Of a stretch of DNA of 64,000 bases, positions 1-8,719 are shown in pieces. Source of the stretch: JACTMZ01 sp044359955 (GTDB lineage: Bacteria > Verrucomicrobiota > Verrucomicrobiia > Chthoniobacterales > JACTMZ01); the NCBI GenBank assembly GCA_044359955.1, contig JBIKLF010000005.1:76444-140443 (forward strand). The letters are read 5' to 3'. Below the pieces are notes generated by a model that worked only from the letters and a program-made list of their open reading frames with translations, was not told the DNA's origin and searched no databases. Positions within the stretch are counted from its first letter, which is position 1; the number at the start of each line of letters is the position of its first letter. The position numbers were made by a program, and so were the translations under genes.

Positions 1-2301
1 AAGGTGCGCGCGCACAAAGGCATAGCGGTCGCCCTCGGCGACCAGCGCCCGGCGGCTTCCGTAGCGCAGGGCCGGATGCTGATGACGCACCGCCGCCGCT
101 TTGCTGAAGTGCTCGCGCACGGAATTCTCCTCAGCGGACAACTTGCCGTCCCACGGCATCATCCGGCGGTTATCCGGATCGCCCGCGCCACTCATGCCGA
201 TCTCGTCGCCGTAGTAGATCATCGGCACGCCGTCGACCGATAAGACAAACGTCAGGCCGAGTTGGAGTTTCTCGTACGCCACCGGGTTGTCGACCTGTGG
301 CGGGAACTTCCAACCGACCTCTTCTTCGTCGGGTTCCTCGGGGTGCGGCAGGTCGCCATCGGCGTAGGCCATGAAGCGGGCCTTGTCGTGGTTGCCGAGC
401 AGCGGAGACATCAGCGTCTCCTTGCCGTAGATGCTCTCGGAAGCGGACAGCGAGCGCTCCAGCTCGTCCATTCCCGACTTCTGCTGGGCGAAGACGTCGA
501 TGATCGTGTCATAGAGCGGGAAATCAAACTGCCCGTCCAGCATGTTGGGTCCGACAAAGCTCATGATCCCCTCGCGATCCATGAGGGTATCGCCGACATT
601 GTAGAGCGGTATTTTCCGGCCGGGATCGACCGCGGTGCGCAGGGCGGTTCGGTAGCGCCACCAGAACGAGCGGTTGATATGCTTCGCGGCGTCGAGACGG
701 TAGCCGTCGAGTTGGAAACGGGTGGCGAAGTCGACGGCATTGCCCATCAGGAATTTCACCACCTCCTGATTGTCAAAATCGAAGCCGGGCAACCACTCCT
801 CGAACCATGTGGTGAATTGCTGATCGTCCCCACGGCGCAAGTTTTTCGACCCGTCCGGCAATTCCAGCGAGCCGAACAGCTCGGGCCGTTCTTTCCAGAG
901 CGGATGGTCGGTGTGGACGTGCTTGAGCACGAGGTCGGCCATGATGAACATTTCATTGTCGTGCGCCGCGGAAATCATTTCGGTCAGGGCGCTGGCCCCG
1001 CCGAAACGCGGCTCGACCTCGGTGTGCGAGACCGGCCAGTAGCCGTGGTAGCCCGTGTAGAAACGGTAGGGTTCGAGGTTTTCCTGCCAGGCGCCGTCGG
1101 GGTTGCGGTTGAGCGGGGCGAGCCAGAGAATATTGACCCCGAGCTTGTCGAAGTAACCTTCGTCGATCTTTTTGCGGATACCTTGGAAATCGCCGCCTTG
1201 GTAGTTGGCCTGCGGCAGGACCCGCTCGTCGTCGACCGGACGGTCGTTGCTCTCGTCGCCGTTGGCGAAGCGATCGGTGAAGGCATAGTAGATGATGCCG
1301 TCCTGCCACTGGAACGTTTCAGACACCTTGACCGGGGCCCGCGCGGCATTGCTGACGTTGCCCTTGGCGTCAGCCACCACCACGCGCACCCACGTTCCCT
1401 CCGGCCAATCACCGGTGGATACCTGCACGGTGTCTCCCGACAAATCGTACTTCGCAATCCGGCTGGTTCCATCGGGCATCTGCGCCACGGCGGAAACTTG
1501 GGTGAGGTCCGAGCCACCGGTCACGATGCGGAAAACTGCTTTGCCCTCGCCGGTTTCGGCGGCGTAGACCACCGGCGGACGCCCCCGGTCGACCACGCCG
1601 ACCCGTGCCACCGAATTCTCGTGGCCCGTGCCATCACCGAGCTTTTCCGGATTGGCCGGATCGAGCATCCACTGGCCATCGATGACCAGCCTGTAAGGAT
1701 GCGCCCCGGGAGGCAGGCGCACGAAAAGTTCGTAAATTCCCTCGTCCGTCGGCGGCAACGGGTGCGACTCGGAATTCCAGCCGTTGAACTGCCCGGCCAC
1801 GTGGACTGTTTTGACGTCCGGCCGGTTCGGACGATAAGTGAAGGTGTAGCCGTCGGCCGGTTGCACCCCGATCAAGAGCACGCCCTGGAGAAGAGGTTGG
1901 CCCGCGCCCCCATCGGCCTCGACCGATCTCGAAGTGTCCTTCCGGCCGATATCACCGACTACGGTGCGGCCACGCGCGAAAATCTGGAGAGGAATTTCCA
2001 CCAACCCGGACGCGTCTTGGCCGATCTGCACCCCCAGCGTGAAGGAGGCCTTGTCGAAAAGCGCCGTAAAGCGGGCCGAGTCGGGCTCGGGCAAGACCAA
2101 TTCTTCGTCCAACCCCGGTCGGGCAAAATAAAACCGATGCATGTCGAGCACGAGCTGCCCGCCCGCCGTAACCGGCTGCATCGGCATCCAGCCGAGAAAA
2201 CTGCGCAACTGCCCCGGTGCGTTTTCCTGCGCGGAGGCCACGGACGCGACGGCCATGACGATCATGGCGGGGAGAAGCCGGAGGGCAGATTTCGTTCTCA
2301 T
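1..2301 (-). CDS. Secreted alpha-amylase family (GH13) glycoside hydrolase, 3' end beyond window
   Basis: The reading frame is open for 767 codons from the ATG at 2301 to the window edge, so the C-terminus is missing. It starts with a signal peptide (basic MRTKSALR, a hydrophobic stretch, then an ASA cleavage motif). At about residues 160-260 there is an Ig-like/CBM48-type starch-binding module (VHVAGQFNGWN). A GH13 barrel follows. The nucleophile motif GYRLDAAKH (Asp537) and the GNHDK motif (Asp639) are present. Two normally invariant positions differ: the DxxxNH motif reads DLVLKH (Lys460), and the general-acid GE motif reads NVGD (Asp571). It should act on alpha-glucans in the periplasm or outside the cell, but activity is uncertain because of these changes. 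It lies 40 bp downstream of a second GH13 gene on the same strand, probably in one operon. Confidence 0.88.
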   Translation of the reverse strand, partial: MRTKSALRLLPAMIVMAVASVASAQENAPGQLRSFLGWMPMQPVTAGGQLVLDMHRFYFARPGLDEELVLPEPDSARFTALFDKASFTLGVQIGQDASGLVEIPLQIFARGRTVVGDIGRKDTSRSVEADGGAGQPLLQGVLLIGVQPADGYTFTYRPNRPDVKTVHVAGQFNGWNSESHPLPPTDEGIYELFVRLPPGAHPYRLVIDGQWMLDPANPEKLGDGTGHENSVARVGVVDRGRPPVVYAAETGEGKAVFRIVTGGSDLTQVSAVAQMPDGTSRIAKYDLSGDTVQVSTGDWPEGTWVRVVVADAKGNVSNAARAPVKVSETFQWQDGIIYYAFTDRFANGDESNDRPVDDERVLPQANYQGGDFQGIRKKIDEGYFDKLGVNILWLAPLNRNPDGAWQENLEPYRFYTGYHGYWPVSHTEVEPRFGGASALTEMISAAHDNEMFIMADLVLKHVHTDHPLWKERPELFGSLELPDGSKNLRRGDDQQFTTWFEEWLPGFDFDNQEVVKFLMGNAVDFATRFQLDGYRLDAAKHINRSFWWRYRTALRTAVDPGRKIPLYNVGDTLMDREGIMSFVGPNMLDGQFDFPLYDTIIDVFAQQKSGMDELERSLSASESIYGKETLMSPLLGNHDKARFMAYADGDLPHPEEPDEEEVGWKFPPQVDNPVAYEKLQLGLTFVLSVDGVPMIYYGDEIGMSGAGDPDNRRMMPWDGKLSAEENSVREHFSKAAAVRHQHPALRYGSRRALVAEGDRYAFVRAHL

Positions 2302-2341
2302 AGGAAGAGTCGAAGGATTCGGTTCGCGCTCAGGGGGCGGA

Positions 2342-4867
2342 CTACTTGATTCCGGCTTGCAATGCGTAATATGCCGCCGCCATGGGTTGAAGCTCTTTGA
2401 TCAGCAAACCGGGTTGCTCCATCTGGGCCGGCGTGGACGTGACTTCGGCAACCTCACCCGGGACATCCCCGAGGCAATCCCGAGCCACCACGGGCACGGT
2501 TGTCGAACCCGCCATCGTGTCCCAGCCGAGAAAACGCATGGCGCGGCGCGGAAAAATGATGCGTACATCACGCAGGGTGTCGCGCGGATGCAGGTTGACC
2601 ACCACCAACATGCGCTGGCCGCTGGCCTGGTCGTAGCGGAGGTAACTGTAGAGCCAGTGCCCGCTCACGCCACCTTCGGGGCGGCCGTAGGCGGGGTTGG
2701 TGAGGTTGTCCGGATTCAACGGATAAAAATCGCCGTCACGGAAGGCCGGTTGGTCGACCGCGGAAAGAAGCCGCCGGTAAAAGTCGCGCAGGGATTTCTG
2801 CTCGGGGGACAGGCGTCCGCCATCGAACTTCCCGCCATGGACCCATTTCACGAATTCCGGCATCGACCAATAATCGTAAATGCTGGTGCGCGCGTCATCC
2901 CGGCCGAAACCCTCGGCCCCCGCACCCGGTTCGCCGACCTCCTGGCCGTGGTAGAGCATGACCGGACCGCGCGAGAGACCGAAAAGCAGGGCGGAAACCG
3001 GACGCCCCACATTCATGCCGGACCCGCCCCATTGCGAGGCCGCCGCCAGACGCACCTCGTCGTGGTTTTCGGCGTAGCGAAGCGCGTTATCGAAGAAGAA
3101 CTCACCCGGCCGGCCGGCATCAAGGTTGTTGGCCGTGCCCTCGCCGTCGTAGATGTTTTTCAACGCATCATAGGTGACACCGTCGTAAACCGCATCGAAC
3201 CCCGCCGCGAGCAACTCGGGCATGACCGCACCTTCCGTGACCGCGATAACCTGGGGGTCGCCCCCGGGCACGCGGGCCGGATCCGTATCGCAAGCCTCGG
3301 CCATCCAATAGACCTCCGGCTGCCGCACGTGCGAGCGTCCGATGAGCCAGCGCCAAAACTCAGGCGGCACCATGTGCGCCATATCCGCGCGAAAACCATC
3401 GACCCCCAACTCCTGCCAGTAGGCGATGATCTCGTCCATTTTCTTCCAAGTGTCCGGCACCGCCAGATCCGGCTTCGCTCCATGCGGATACCGTCGCGTG
3501 GACTTTTCCGGATCGGTGAAGTCGTAGCCGTAATTGAGTTTGACCGTTTCATACCAGGTGCTCTGCGAGGGGCTCCAAGTGACCGCGTTGTTGCCGGTGA
3601 CGCGGCCGAACTCTTTTTCCCCGTCGAACAGACCGTCACCCCCGCCGACGGCCTGCACGGTCGGACTGGTGGCACGGCCATCGCCGTCCACCGTCGGCAG
3701 ACGCAGCGGCGGCCCCTCTCCTGCCACACCCGCTCCGTCCACGAGGTAGTAGAAATTGTTTTTCGGATCGAAAAACTTCGAGCGGTCGTCCTTGGTGCCG
3801 AAGGATAATTCGGGCCGGACCGTCGAGGCATAGCTGCGGGCCACATGATTGGGAACGAAGTCGATGAGAATTTTGAACCCTTTGGCCTGGGCCCGCGCGA
3901 TGAGCGCCTTGAACTCCTCGAGCCGCCGCTCCGGATCGTCAGCGTAATCGGGCGAAACATCGAAGTAGTCGCGGATGGCATACAGGCTGCCAGCCACGCC
4001 CTTGAGCAAATCGGGATCGTCGGCCGGTTCGCCGATGCTTCCATAGTCCGTCGCGGTGGCTTGCTGGAAGACGCCGGTCACCCAAAGGTGGGTGAAACCC
4101 ATGGTCTTGAGTTCCGCCAGCGCCGTCTCGTCGAGGTCGCTGAACTTGCCGGTGCCGTTCTCCTCCATCGTGCCATTCGGCTTGCGCGTCTCGTTTGTGT
4201 TGCCAAAGAGTCGCGGCAAAAGTTGGTAAATGCGCACCTTGGGATCGCCCGGTGCCGTGCGCCCGGTGCGACGGAAACTCGTACCCGCTTTGCCCGTCTC
4301 GGCCACCAGGTAGTGACGAATCGTCTGCACCCCGGTCCCCGATGGCGCCGTCGCATCGATCGCCCCGTAGAGCCGCCCCCAGCCTTCCTCCACCGCGAGG
4401 TCTTTGAGGTAAATCGCGATGTCCATGACCGGCCCTCGCCCGGTCAATTTTCCGGGCACCCGGAGCAGCACCTGCGCGGGTTCGGATGACACGGTGAAGG
4501 CGTCGCCAGCCGCCTCGAGCGGACCCCATTGCGTCTCCTGCCAACGCTGCACATAGTTTTCTTGGCGATCAACACTTCGGTTGGCGACCAAAAGCAAGTC
4601 CGCGGAAAAGGGCAGCCAAACCGCTGATCCGGTTTTCTCCTTGGCCCCGGGCAACAGCGGGGACCCCGCCCCGGGCTTCGTTCCCAACGCGACAAAAATC
4701 GCCTGGTCGGGACGATCCACACCCGCCCCGAGCACCAGGATGTCCCAACCGCTCGCCGTCTTGGTGATGCGGTAACGCACCTCGTCCGCGCCGGCCGCAT
4801 CGTAGCGACCACCCTCGGCCAAAGCCGGACCGGAAAGGAAAATCAGGGCACATAAAACGCGAAGCAT
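2342..4867 (-). CDS. Secreted GH13 alpha-amylase family protein
   Basis: 841 residues beginning with a clear signal peptide (MLRVLCALIFLSGPALAEGG). The N-terminal ~200 residues form an all-beta accessory region. The GH13 catalytic barrel carries all four classical motifs: DFVPNH (336-341), GFRAD with nucleophile Asp495, WMAE with general acid Glu524, and ENHD ending at Asp603. A beta-sandwich C-terminal domain follows. It is therefore expected to be a retaining alpha-glucan hydrolase or transglycosylase exported to the periplasm. The exact specificity (maltogenic amylase, cyclomaltodextrinase, alpha-amylase) cannot be read from the sequence. It is the first gene of a leftward pair of GH13 genes and is divergent from a MalG-type permease, which fits maltodextrin use. 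Confidence 0.93.
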   Translation of the reverse strand: MLRVLCALIFLSGPALAEGGRYDAAGADEVRYRITKTASGWDILVLGAGVDRPDQAIFVALGTKPGAGSPLLPGAKEKTGSAVWLPFSADLLLVANRSVDRQENYVQRWQETQWGPLEAAGDAFTVSSEPAQVLLRVPGKLTGRGPVMDIAIYLKDLAVEEGWGRLYGAIDATAPSGTGVQTIRHYLVAETGKAGTSFRRTGRTAPGDPKVRIYQLLPRLFGNTNETRKPNGTMEENGTGKFSDLDETALAELKTMGFTHLWVTGVFQQATATDYGSIGEPADDPDLLKGVAGSLYAIRDYFDVSPDYADDPERRLEEFKALIARAQAKGFKILIDFVPNHVARSYASTVRPELSFGTKDDRSKFFDPKNNFYYLVDGAGVAGEGPPLRLPTVDGDGRATSPTVQAVGGGDGLFDGEKEFGRVTGNNAVTWSPSQSTWYETVKLNYGYDFTDPEKSTRRYPHGAKPDLAVPDTWKKMDEIIAYWQELGVDGFRADMAHMVPPEFWRWLIGRSHVRQPEVYWMAEACDTDPARVPGGDPQVIAVTEGAVMPELLAAGFDAVYDGVTYDALKNIYDGEGTANNLDAGRPGEFFFDNALRYAENHDEVRLAAASQWGGSGMNVGRPVSALLFGLSRGPVMLYHGQEVGEPGAGAEGFGRDDARTSIYDYWSMPEFVKWVHGGKFDGGRLSPEQKSLRDFYRRLLSAVDQPAFRDGDFYPLNPDNLTNPAYGRPEGGVSGHWLYSYLRYDQASGQRMLVVVNLHPRDTLRDVRIIFPRRAMRFLGWDTMAGSTTVPVVARDCLGDVPGEVAEVTSTPAQMEQPGLLIKELQPMAAAYYALQAGIK

Positions 4868-4878
4868 AAAAGCAACAC

Positions 4879-4907
4879 ATCTGAAACGTGTGTCCCAGCC
4901 GTGTCAA
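4879..4907 (-). promoter_or_regulatory. Candidate sigma-70 promoter for the GH13 pair
   Basis: Read leftward there is a perfect -35 box TTGACA (4907-4902), a 17-bp spacer and a weak -10-like TCAGAT (4884-4879). The -10 ends only 11 bases before the ATG at 4867, so the leader would be very short. This is a motif match only. It also argues against using the GTG at 4901 as the start of the divergent permease, because that codon would overlap the -35 box. Confidence 0.35.
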
Positions 4908-4972
4908 GGAACCGCCCCCGCCGTGAGCATCTGTCCTTGCACCACGCGGCATCATGTCCTCTCCTCGAGGGC

Positions 4973-5839
4973 GTGTCACCCACCGTGAGAGCCGAACGTC
5001 CTGCCACCACCCGGGAGGCACCCGGCCAGACCCACCGAGCCTCGGTGCTCCGTCAACTGGCCTCCTACATCTTTCTCACCCTCACCGTTCTGCTGGCTGC
5101 GGTCCCGCTCTGGGAAATCTCGGTGCGCGCCCTCTATCCCTCCGGCCCGGCCAGTGCCGCCGGCCTCGGCCACTTTTCCCGCTTGCTGGCCTCCACGGAT
5201 TTCCTCCGCTGGCTGGGCAACTCACTTTTCGTCGCCCTGGCCGTCACGGTCGTCGGCGTCATTCTGGCCGCCACCGCCGGCTACGCCCTGTCGCGCTTCC
5301 ATTTCCTCGGACGTCTTGCCGTGCTCAACAGCCTCCTCGTCACCCAGATCTTTCCCGCCACCCTGCTCCTGCTGCCGATCTTCCTTATTCTCGTGCAGCT
5401 CAAACTGATCAACACCTTCCTCGGACTCATCCTTGTTTACCTCGTGACCGTTCTGCCTTTTTGCGTCTGGCAGATGAAGAATTTTTATGACACTATTCCG
5501 GAAACAATCGAAGAGGCGGCGGCCATGGATGGCTGCACGCCAGCGCAGACTTTCCGGCGGGTCGTGCTGCCCATTTCGGCCCAGGGCCTGGCCGTGACCG
5601 CCTTGTTTTCCTTCGCCGCCGCGTGGAACGAATACGTCGTGGCGGCGATTCTCATGCAGGATTCCTCGAGGTTTACCCTGCCGGTCGGGCTGCGCCTGTT
5701 GCACAACGAGAGCATGGCCGGCGAAGCGGGCCTCTTCGCCGCAGGCGCGCTCCTCGTCACCCTGCCGGTTCTAGTCCTTTACCTCCTGCTCAGCCGCTTT
5801 CTTGTCGCGCGCGTCCAGGACATCTCACTGCGCAATTAA
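4973..5839 (+). CDS. MalG-type sugar ABC transporter permease
   Basis: A binding-protein-dependent transport permease of about 289 residues with around six hydrophobic segments. The cytoplasmic EAA loop is clear (EEAAAMDGCTPAQTFRRVVLP), the site that docks on the MalK-type ATPase. The C-terminal ending VARVQDISLRN is also usual for MalG-like proteins. It would form the inner-membrane channel for maltose or maltodextrin with a MalF-type partner. The frame is open from a GTG at 4901, but GTG 4973 or GTG 4985 is more likely: the earlier codon lies inside the opposing promoter region, and GAGG precedes 4973 closely. No malE, malF or malK is visible beside it, so the partners must lie elsewhere, possibly beyond the left edge. 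Confidence 0.87.
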   Translation: MSPTVRAERPATTREAPGQTHRASVLRQLASYIFLTLTVLLAAVPLWEISVRALYPSGPASAAGLGHFSRLLASTDFLRWLGNSLFVALAVTVVGVILAATAGYALSRFHFLGRLAVLNSLLVTQIFPATLLLLPIFLILVQLKLINTFLGLILVYLVTVLPFCVWQMKNFYDTIPETIEEAAAMDGCTPAQTFRRVVLPISAQGLAVTALFSFAAAWNEYVVAAILMQDSSRFTLPVGLRLLHNESMAGEAGLFAAGALLVTLPVLVLYLLLSRFLVARVQDISLRN

Positions 5840-5856
5840 GCCGCGCTGCGCGCACG

Positions 5857-6219
5857 TCAATCGCCGCGGTAAATGCACCGCGAGGTCGGCGTCTCGTGGA
5901 TGGCGATTTCGCTAAGATACGGCAATTGCGGTTTGAGTTCCCGCCACAGCCAACCCGCCAATTGTTCGAAAGTCGGATTTTCCAGACCCGGGATCTCATT
6001 GAGATAACGGTGGTCGAGTCGCGCGATGAGCGGCTTGACCACTTTGCTGATTTCCGCGTGGTCCATCAACCAGCCCGACTCCGCGCCGACGGGGCCCGCT
6101 GCCGAGACTTCCACTTGGTAGCTGTGGCCGTGCATCCGGGCGCATTGATGGTCGGGCGGCACGTTGGGCAGGGTGTGCGCGGCCTCGAAGTGGAAAATTT
6201 TGGTCAGCGTGATGTTCAT
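5857..6219 (-). CDS. queD: 6-carboxy-5,6,7,8-tetrahydropterin synthase QueD
   Basis: 120 residues, the usual size for the family. It converts 7,8-dihydroneopterin triphosphate to 6-carboxytetrahydropterin in the pathway to preQ0 and queuosine. Zinc-binding histidines are visible in FHFEAAH and HGHSY, and the catalytic cysteine lies in CARMHGH. The C-terminal HETPTSRCIY segment matches the family. The start is the ATG at 6219, immediately before the conserved ITLTKIFHFEAAH. It lies 40 bp downstream of queE on the same strand and is divergent from folE2, whose product makes its substrate. Confidence 0.95.
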   Translation of the reverse strand: MNITLTKIFHFEAAHTLPNVPPDHQCARMHGHSYQVEVSAAGPVGAESGWLMDHAEISKVVKPLIARLDHRYLNEIPGLENPTFEQLAGWLWRELKPQLPYLSEIAIHETPTSRCIYRGD

Positions 6220-6259
6220 CGCTCTTCTTCTACCCCGCCGCCCGCCCCGCGGCAAACGG

Positions 6260-6904
6260 TCAAACGCCCCGCGCCTTGGGCTCCCAGATGAACTTGTGCA
6301 TCTGCAACTGGAAGCGCGCCGGCAATTGATCCTCCAGCATCCAGGCAACGATGTCGCTGGGGGCAATTTTTCCGAAGACCGGACTGAAAAGGACCGCCCG
6401 CACTTTGCCGGCCAAGCCGTGCTCCCGCATCATGCCCCGCGCCCACTCGTAATCCTCCCGTGACCCGAGCACGAACTTCACTTCGTCGCGGTCCGTGAGT
6501 TGCGCGATATTCGCGTAAAGATTGCGCGCGCATTCCCCGCTCGACGGCGTTTTCAGGTCCATGATGCGGTGGACCCGCGGGTCGACCGCCGAAATATCGT
6601 GCGCTCCCGAAGTCTCCAGCAACACGGTGAAACCCGCCGCGCAGAGCATGGCCAACAGCGGCACACAGGCCGGCTGCAGGAGCGGTTCACCCCCGGTCAC
6701 CTCGACCAGCGGACACCCGAAGAGCCGCACGGCCGCCACAATCTCGTCGAGCGGCATCTTTTTTCCCTCATAGAAGGCATACTCGGTATCACAGTAGGTG
6801 CAGCGCAGGTCGCAAAAGGTCAGGCGGACAAAAACGCAAGGCAGCCCGGCCCAGGTACTCTCGCCCTGCACCGACTGGTAGATTTCGTTGACCGTGAGCT
6901 TCAT
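6260..6904 (-). CDS. queE: 7-carboxy-7-deazaguanine synthase QueE (radical SAM)
   Basis: 214 residues from the ATG at 6904 (MKLTVNEIYQSVQGES). The radical-SAM cluster motif CDLRCTYC is near residue 35, and a glycine-rich SAM motif VTGGEPLLQ follows. The QueE-type N-terminus IYQSVQGEST, which contacts substrate, is intact. The enzyme contracts the pterin ring of 6-carboxytetrahydropterin to 7-carboxy-7-deazaguanine. An upstream in-frame extension to 6943 is unlikely to be translated. It is the first gene of the queE-queD pair. No queC or queF is nearby. Confidence 0.95.
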   Translation of the reverse strand: MKLTVNEIYQSVQGESTWAGLPCVFVRLTFCDLRCTYCDTEYAFYEGKKMPLDEIVAAVRLFGCPLVEVTGGEPLLQPACVPLLAMLCAAGFTVLLETSGAHDISAVDPRVHRIMDLKTPSSGECARNLYANIAQLTDRDEVKFVLGSREDYEWARGMMREHGLAGKVRAVLFSPVFGKIAPSDIVAWMLEDQLPARFQLQMHKFIWEPKARGV

Positions 6905-6995
6905 TGCCGCGGACAGCTTAGCCGCGACGAGCCGCGCGGCCAACCGGACAATTCACTTTTGCCCCGCGGCGCGAATCAGCGTAAGTTCACCGCTC

Positions 6996-7796
6996 ATGAA
7001 GCACCCGGAGGACACCGCAGCCACCCTGCTCGACACCCAAAGCGAGTCCGACCACCGCCGCATCGTCATCGACCGCGTCGGGGTCAAGAACCTCCGCTTC
7101 CCCATCCAGGTTGCCGTCGGCCCCGGCGCCCCGCAAAGCACCATCGCCACCGTGCAGCTCACCGTCGAGCTGCCCCAGGAGTTCAAAGGCACCCACATGA
7201 GCCGCTTTCTCGAGGTCCTCCAGGCCCACGGTCCCGTCTTGCACCCCGAGGACATCGAAAATCTCTTGCGCTCGCTCATCGACCGGCTGCACAGCAAGCG
7301 GGCCCATCTCGAGTTCGAGTTCCCTTTTTTCCTCGAGAAAAAGGCGCCCGTCACCGGCGCACCCGGTCTGGTTGACTACACCGCGCGCTTCACCGCGACG
7401 GCCGGCCACGAGAGCCACGACCTCGTCACCACCGTGGTGGCCAATGTCACCACCTTGTGTCCCTGCTCCAAAGCGATCAGCACCAGCGGTGCGCACAATC
7501 AACGCGGGCAAGTCACCCTTTGTTTGCGCTCCCAACGTCCGTTGCCGCTGCCCGAAATGGTCTCCCTCATCGAACGCTCGGCCAGCAGCGAACTCTACAG
7601 CGTGCTGAAACGCCCGGACGAAAAGGCGGTGACCGAACGCGCCTACGCCAATCCGGTTTTTGTCGAGGACCTCGTGCGCAACATCGCCTCCCAAGTCATC
7701 GCCGACCCCCGCATCACGTGGTGGCGGGTCGAAGCGGAAAACTTCGAGAGCATCCACAACCACAACGCCTACGCCATGGTTGAGAAACACGCATGA
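6996..7796 (+). CDS. folE2: GTP cyclohydrolase I type B (FolE2)
   Basis: 266 residues starting at the ATG at 6996. The protein belongs to the metal-promiscuous FolE2 family rather than FolE1. The active-site cysteine region is TTLCPCSKAIS, and the family motifs VGVKNLRFP at the N-terminus and ESIHNHNAYA at the C-terminus are intact. It converts GTP to 7,8-dihydroneopterin triphosphate, the entry compound for both folate and queuosine. It is divergent from queE-queD across about 90 bp, so the three genes supply the first steps to preQ0. The stop codon overlaps the next start (ATGA at 7793-7796). Confidence 0.95.
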   Translation: MKHPEDTAATLLDTQSESDHRRIVIDRVGVKNLRFPIQVAVGPGAPQSTIATVQLTVELPQEFKGTHMSRFLEVLQAHGPVLHPEDIENLLRSLIDRLHSKRAHLEFEFPFFLEKKAPVTGAPGLVDYTARFTATAGHESHDLVTTVVANVTTLCPCSKAISTSGAHNQRGQVTLCLRSQRPLPLPEMVSLIERSASSELYSVLKRPDEKAVTERAYANPVFVEDLVRNIASQVIADPRITWWRVEAENFESIHNHNAYAMVEKHA

Positions 7797-8686
7797 AACC
7801 CGCCATCCTGCTCGTTCCCCTCCTCTTCCTCGCCGGTTGCGCGACCTCACCCCGTGAAGTCCGCCGCGCCAGCCCGGCCACCTCACCCGTGGCCGCGGCG
7901 CCGAGCCATGCGCCGGTCTGGCCGGCCAATGCCCCCGGCCTGGCTGCGCAGTCGGCCATCATGATCGATGCGCGCAGCGGAGAGGTCCTTTTCCAAAAAA
8001 ATGCCGACGCACGCCGGGTGCCGGCCAGCACGCAAAAACTCCTCACCGCCTTGCTGGTCAGCCGCCGCGGCAACCTCGATGCACTGGTCACCGTCGCACC
8101 CGAAGACACGCGCGTCGAACCGACCCGCCTGGGTCTCCGGGCCGGCGAACGCTACACGCGGCGCGACCTTCTTCAATCCATCATGGTGAAAAGTTCGAAT
8201 GACGCCTGTGCCGCGCTGGCCCGCGACCACAGCGGCTCCGAAGCGGCCTTCACCGACCATATGAACCGCGCCGCGTGGTCACTCGGGGCGCGGAGTTCCC
8301 ATTTCGCCAACAGCCACGGCCTGCCAGCCAGCCAATTTTCCACCGCCCGCGACATCGCGCGCATCGCTTTCCTCGCCTACCGCGATCCGACCCTGCGCCG
8401 CATGATGCAGCAACGCATCGTCTTCTTCCGTCACAACACCGGGCGCATCACGCGCCTCGAGGCAACCAACAAATTGCTCGGTCGCTCGTCCGCTTACAAC
8501 GGGATGAAAACCGGCTACACCAACGCCGCCGGACGCTGCCTGGTCTCGAGCGGACGCCTCAACGGCCGTGAGGTCATCCTCGTGCAGCTCGGCAGCAAAA
8601 CGAGATACATCTTTGACGACGCCCAGCGGCTCATGGCCTGGTCCGGCCGCGGCACCTCCGGCGACACATCCTACGCGACCTTCTGA
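7793..8686 (+). CDS. D-alanyl-D-alanine carboxypeptidase (PBP5/S11 family) lipoprotein
   Basis: 297 residues. The N-terminus is a lipoprotein signal with the lipobox LAGC, so the enzyme should be anchored to a membrane on the periplasmic side. All three penicilloyl-serine transferase motifs are present: STQK (SxxK), SSN (SxN) and KTGYT (KTG). It should trim the terminal D-Ala from peptidoglycan pentapeptides. It lacks the long C-terminal beta domain and amphipathic anchor of classical PBP5, so the lipid anchor probably replaces them. It is translationally coupled to folE2 by a 4-bp overlap. Confidence 0.92.
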   Translation: MKPAILLVPLLFLAGCATSPREVRRASPATSPVAAAPSHAPVWPANAPGLAAQSAIMIDARSGEVLFQKNADARRVPASTQKLLTALLVSRRGNLDALVTVAPEDTRVEPTRLGLRAGERYTRRDLLQSIMVKSSNDACAALARDHSGSEAAFTDHMNRAAWSLGARSSHFANSHGLPASQFSTARDIARIAFLAYRDPTLRRMMQQRIVFFRHNTGRITRLEATNKLLGRSSAYNGMKTGYTNAAGRCLVSSGRLNGREVILVQLGSKTRYIFDDAQRLMAWSGRGTSGDTSYATF

Positions 8687-8719
8687 CCGGTCATTTCGCG
8701 CGATGTGGTTGCCGCACCG

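Noticed and set aside
262..2349. 695-codon open frame on the + strand
   Set aside because: It is antisense to the first GH13 gene, whose frame has a signal peptide and GH13 motifs. The + frame has no recognisable domain; long antisense frames are common in G+C-rich DNA.
2141..3808. 555-codon open frame on the + strand
   Set aside because: It lies opposite the second GH13 gene, shows no family features and is explained by the codon bias of the true gene.
4901..4972. N-terminal extension of the MalG-type permease from GTG 4901
   Set aside because: The extra 24 residues are not membrane-protein-like, and the start would overlap the opposing -35 box; the later GTG codons fit better.
6905..6995. 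preQ1 riboswitch in front of queE
   Set aside because: No preQ1 consensus hairpin or A-rich tail is visible in the divergent region.
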